A DNA stretch of 64,000 nt from an uncultured Hyphomonas sp. (GTDB taxonomy: Bacteria > Pseudomonadota > Alphaproteobacteria > Caulobacterales > Hyphomonadaceae): contig NZ_OY776147.1 of NCBI RefSeq assembly GCF_963675305.1, positions 1,798,001 through 1,862,000 of the forward strand. Reading direction: 5' to 3'. How positions within the stretch are numbered: the first letter of the stretch is position 1; each line of letters opens with the position of its first letter. This document shows positions 62,239 to 64,000 of the stretch, in pieces. The position numbers were made by a program, and so were the translations under genes. The notes under the pieces were generated by a model. That model searched no databases and was not told the DNA's origin. It worked only from the letters and a program-made list of their open reading frames with translations.

Positions 62239-63276
62239 TTATCCCTTGTACGGATGGTTTCTGCCGTCCCGGCCTCGCAGCGCCCGGCCTTCTGGCGTGT
62301 CCACGACATCTGATCGTGCGGCATTCGCCTTGGACACCCCGCCCGGTATGTCGATCACATAGTGCGGCAGGGCGAGCCCGGACACGCGGTCTCTCAAGGC
62401 AGAGTACAACGCCTGCCCCTCGTCCACGCTGACGCGGAAATGCCCGGTGCCGGGCGCCATATCCGGGTGGTGCAGATAGTAGGGTCGGATGCGCACGGCC
62501 ACGAGTGCCTGCATCAGGTCTGCCAGCGCCGCCACATTATCATTCACCCCGCGCAGCAGCACAGACTGAGACACGAGCGGGAAACCGGCATCGGCAAGCC
62601 GCGCGGCAGCCGCTTTCGTTTCCGGTGCCAGTTCTTTCACATGATTGATGTGGATCGAGACATAGACCGCCTTGCCGTCCGCTTTCAGCGCTTCGGCGAG
62701 TTCAGGCGTAATCCGGTCCGGGTCCGCTACCGGCATCCGCGTGTGCCAGCGGATCACCTCGACATGGGGAATGCTGGCGATAGCCGCAGTCAGCGCCCGC
62801 GCCCGCGCAACGGACAGCATGAACGGATCCCCTCCGGTCAGGATCACTTCCCGCACGCCGGGCTGCCCACGGACATAATCCAGCGCTGCGTCCAGTTCTG
62901 CGGGTGACAATGTCTCGCCGATCCCCGGTCCGACCATTTCCCGCCGGAAACAGAACCGGCAATAGACCGGGCATACCGCAACCGGCTTCAGTAGCACCCG
63001 GTCCGGATAGCGGTGCACAATGCCAGGCACGGGCGTGTGCGCCTCATCTCCGATGGGATCGTTCAGCTCCTCCGGTTTCCGGACCATCTCTGCAGGCTGT
63101 GGCACGAACATGCGGGCAATCGGGTCGTCAGGGTCCGCCCGGTCGATCCGGCCGGTCAGAAAAGGCGTGATCGCAATGGCGTAATGGTCTGCGACCGGCG
63201 CCAGCGCCTCGGCTTCGCCAGCTGTGACCAGCCCAGCGGTCTGAAGTGCCTGAGGGGTGGTGAGCGGCCGGCTCAT
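62239..63276 (-). CDS. epmB: EF-P beta-lysylation protein EpmB (lysine 2,3-aminomutase family)
   Basis: A 345-residue radical SAM enzyme that turns L-alpha-lysine into R-beta-lysine for attachment to elongation factor P. The 4Fe-4S-SAM cysteines are C102, C106 and C109 in CPVYCRFCF. The block VILTGGDPFMLS and the PLP-binding region at SQSVLLRGVNDN fit the family. The start at 63276 overlaps the epmA stop (ATGA). A generic lysine 2,3-aminomutase is the alternative, but linkage to epmA decides for EpmB. Confidence 0.9.
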   Translation of the reverse strand: MSRPLTTPQALQTAGLVTAGEAEALAPVADHYAIAITPFLTGRIDRADPDDPIARMFVPQPAEMVRKPEELNDPIGDEAHTPVPGIVHRYPDRVLLKPVAVCPVYCRFCFRREMVGPGIGETLSPAELDAALDYVRGQPGVREVILTGGDPFMLSVARARALTAAIASIPHVEVIRWHTRMPVADPDRITPELAEALKADGKAVYVSIHINHVKELAPETKAAAARLADAGFPLVSQSVLLRGVNDNVAALADLMQALVAVRIRPYYLHHPDMAPGTGHFRVSVDEGQALYSALRDRVSGLALPHYVIDIPGGVSKANAARSDVVDTPEGRALRGRDGRNHPYKG

Positions 63277-64000
63277 GTTTCCACCGGCGTCCACTGGACA
63301 TCCTGGATCGAGCGCGCCCCGGAGGCGAGCATCACCAGCCGGTCGAACCCAAGCGCCACGCCGCTCGCATCCGGCATGTGGCCGAGCGCTTCGAGGAAAT
63401 CCTCGTCGATCGGGTAGCGCTCGCCATAGATCTCCTGCTTGAGGGCCATGTCCGCCTCAAAACGCGTCCGCTGTTCGGCCGCATCGGTCAGTTCATGGAA
63501 CCCGTTCGCCAATTCCACGCCGCAGGCATACAGCTCAAACCGCTCGGCAAAGCGTGGATCGTCCGGACAGGCGCGGGCGAGCGCCGCCTCGCAGACGGGA
63601 TAGCGGTGGAGCAAGGTCAGGCGGTCGTCTCCCAGGGCGGGCTCAATCAGGGTCACCAGCACGGCGGAGAAAATATCCGACCAGGAGGCATCGTCCGGCA
63701 CGCCCACTCCGGCCCGGCGGGCAGCATCCAGAAATCCGTCCCGGTCATCCAGTAGTCCGTTTAAGTCCGTTTTGGCATGCCTGTGGAACGCCTCAGTCAG
63801 CGTCAGATACTCGGGAGTCATGCCCGGATCGCAGGTCCGCCCCTTCCAGCGAAGCGCTGTTTCGCCCGTGGCATTCAGGGCTGCGCGGCAAAGATCCACC
63901 GCATCCTGCATCACCGCAGCGAGGTCCGCGCCAGTGCGGTACCACTCCACCATGGTAAACTCGGGCGAATGCAGCAGGCCCTGCTCGCGGTTCCGAAAGA
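63273..64000 (-). CDS. epmA: EF-P lysine lysyltransferase EpmA (GenX/PoxA), partial
   Basis: A class II lysyl-tRNA synthetase-like enzyme that attaches (beta-)lysine to elongation factor P, easing ribosome stalling at polyproline. The frame stays open to base 64000, so the N-terminal part is outside the window. Visible: FRNRE and LHSPEFTMVEWYR at the edge, and near the C-terminus GVALGFDRLVMLASGARSIQDV, the class II motif 3 region. An internal ATG at 63953 is not the real start. Its stop overlaps epmB. Confidence 0.9.
   Translation of the reverse strand, partial: FRNREQGLLHSPEFTMVEWYRTGADLAAVMQDAVDLCRAALNATGETALRWKGRTCDPGMTPEYLTLTEAFHRHAKTDLNGLLDDRDGFLDAARRAGVGVPDDASWSDIFSAVLVTLIEPALGDDRLTLLHRYPVCEAALARACPDDPRFAERFELYACGVELANGFHELTDAAEQRTRFEADMALKQEIYGERYPIDEDFLEALGHMPDASGVALGFDRLVMLASGARSIQDVQWTPVET

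Noticed and set aside
1..64000. RNA genes, CRISPR arrays, insertion sequences and integrases.
   Set aside because: I looked for tRNA-like cloverleafs, regular spacer arrays, transposase motifs and terminal repeats and saw none.

Overview
The window looks like chromosomal DNA of an aerobic, GC-rich alphaproteobacterium. The gene content and the two TonB-dependent receptors fit a Caulobacterales-type organism such as Hyphomonas or another member of the Hyphomonadaceae. This rests on gene content and protein style, not on a database search. I see no rRNA, tRNA, CRISPR array, insertion sequence, prophage or integrase gene. About 57 protein genes fill nearly all of the sequence, many of them in overlapping operons.

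Layout. 1-5.1 kb, minus strand: nitronate monooxygenase (cut by the left edge), an MpaB-like oxygenase, an ExoD-like membrane protein, an L-serine dehydratase gene broken by a one-base frameshift, a FAD monooxygenase and a zinc-finger protein. 5.2-6.2 kb: an ABC ATPase without a permease. 6.2-15.4 kb, minus: the compact unit tsaE-amgK-murU-addB-addA-trxA, which joins tRNA modification, peptidoglycan recycling, double-strand-break repair and thioredoxin. 15.5-17.1 kb: ferredoxin reductase plus adrenodoxin-type ferredoxin. 17.2-21.4 kb: thioesterase, a membrane-anchored TIR-like protein, YchF, a SnoaL-like protein and an ArsR-type regulator. 21.6-28.3 kb, plus: acyl-CoA dehydrogenase, enoyl-CoA hydratase and a three-gene NAD(P)H-linked 2-oxoacid:acceptor oxidoreductase. 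28.4-32.6 kb: two tandem trypsin-DUF4384 lipoproteins facing an unknown lipoprotein. 33.0-38.5 kb: a TonB receptor, a TetR regulator, an alpha/beta hydrolase and an MFS permease, tied together by a shared 16-bp palindrome.

38.5-57.0 kb, minus strand, is the centrepiece: a complete type II secretion system (gspC to gspN), with a separate prepilin peptidase, a candidate pilotin-like lipoprotein at its end, and a TonB receptor and a 959-residue internally duplicated lipoprotein at its front. Upstream of that lipoprotein are four 11-bp repeats that resemble a Pho box. I infer a surface nutrient-acquisition system in which the T2SS exports the lipoprotein (and perhaps nearby secreted proteins), the TonB receptor takes up the product, and phosphate starvation may control expression.

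57.1-64.0 kb: a PD40-like lipoprotein with an XRE regulator, a TetR-HlyD-ABC-ABC2 efflux operon with a clear TetR operator, and the EF-P modification pair epmB-epmA (epmA is cut by the right edge).
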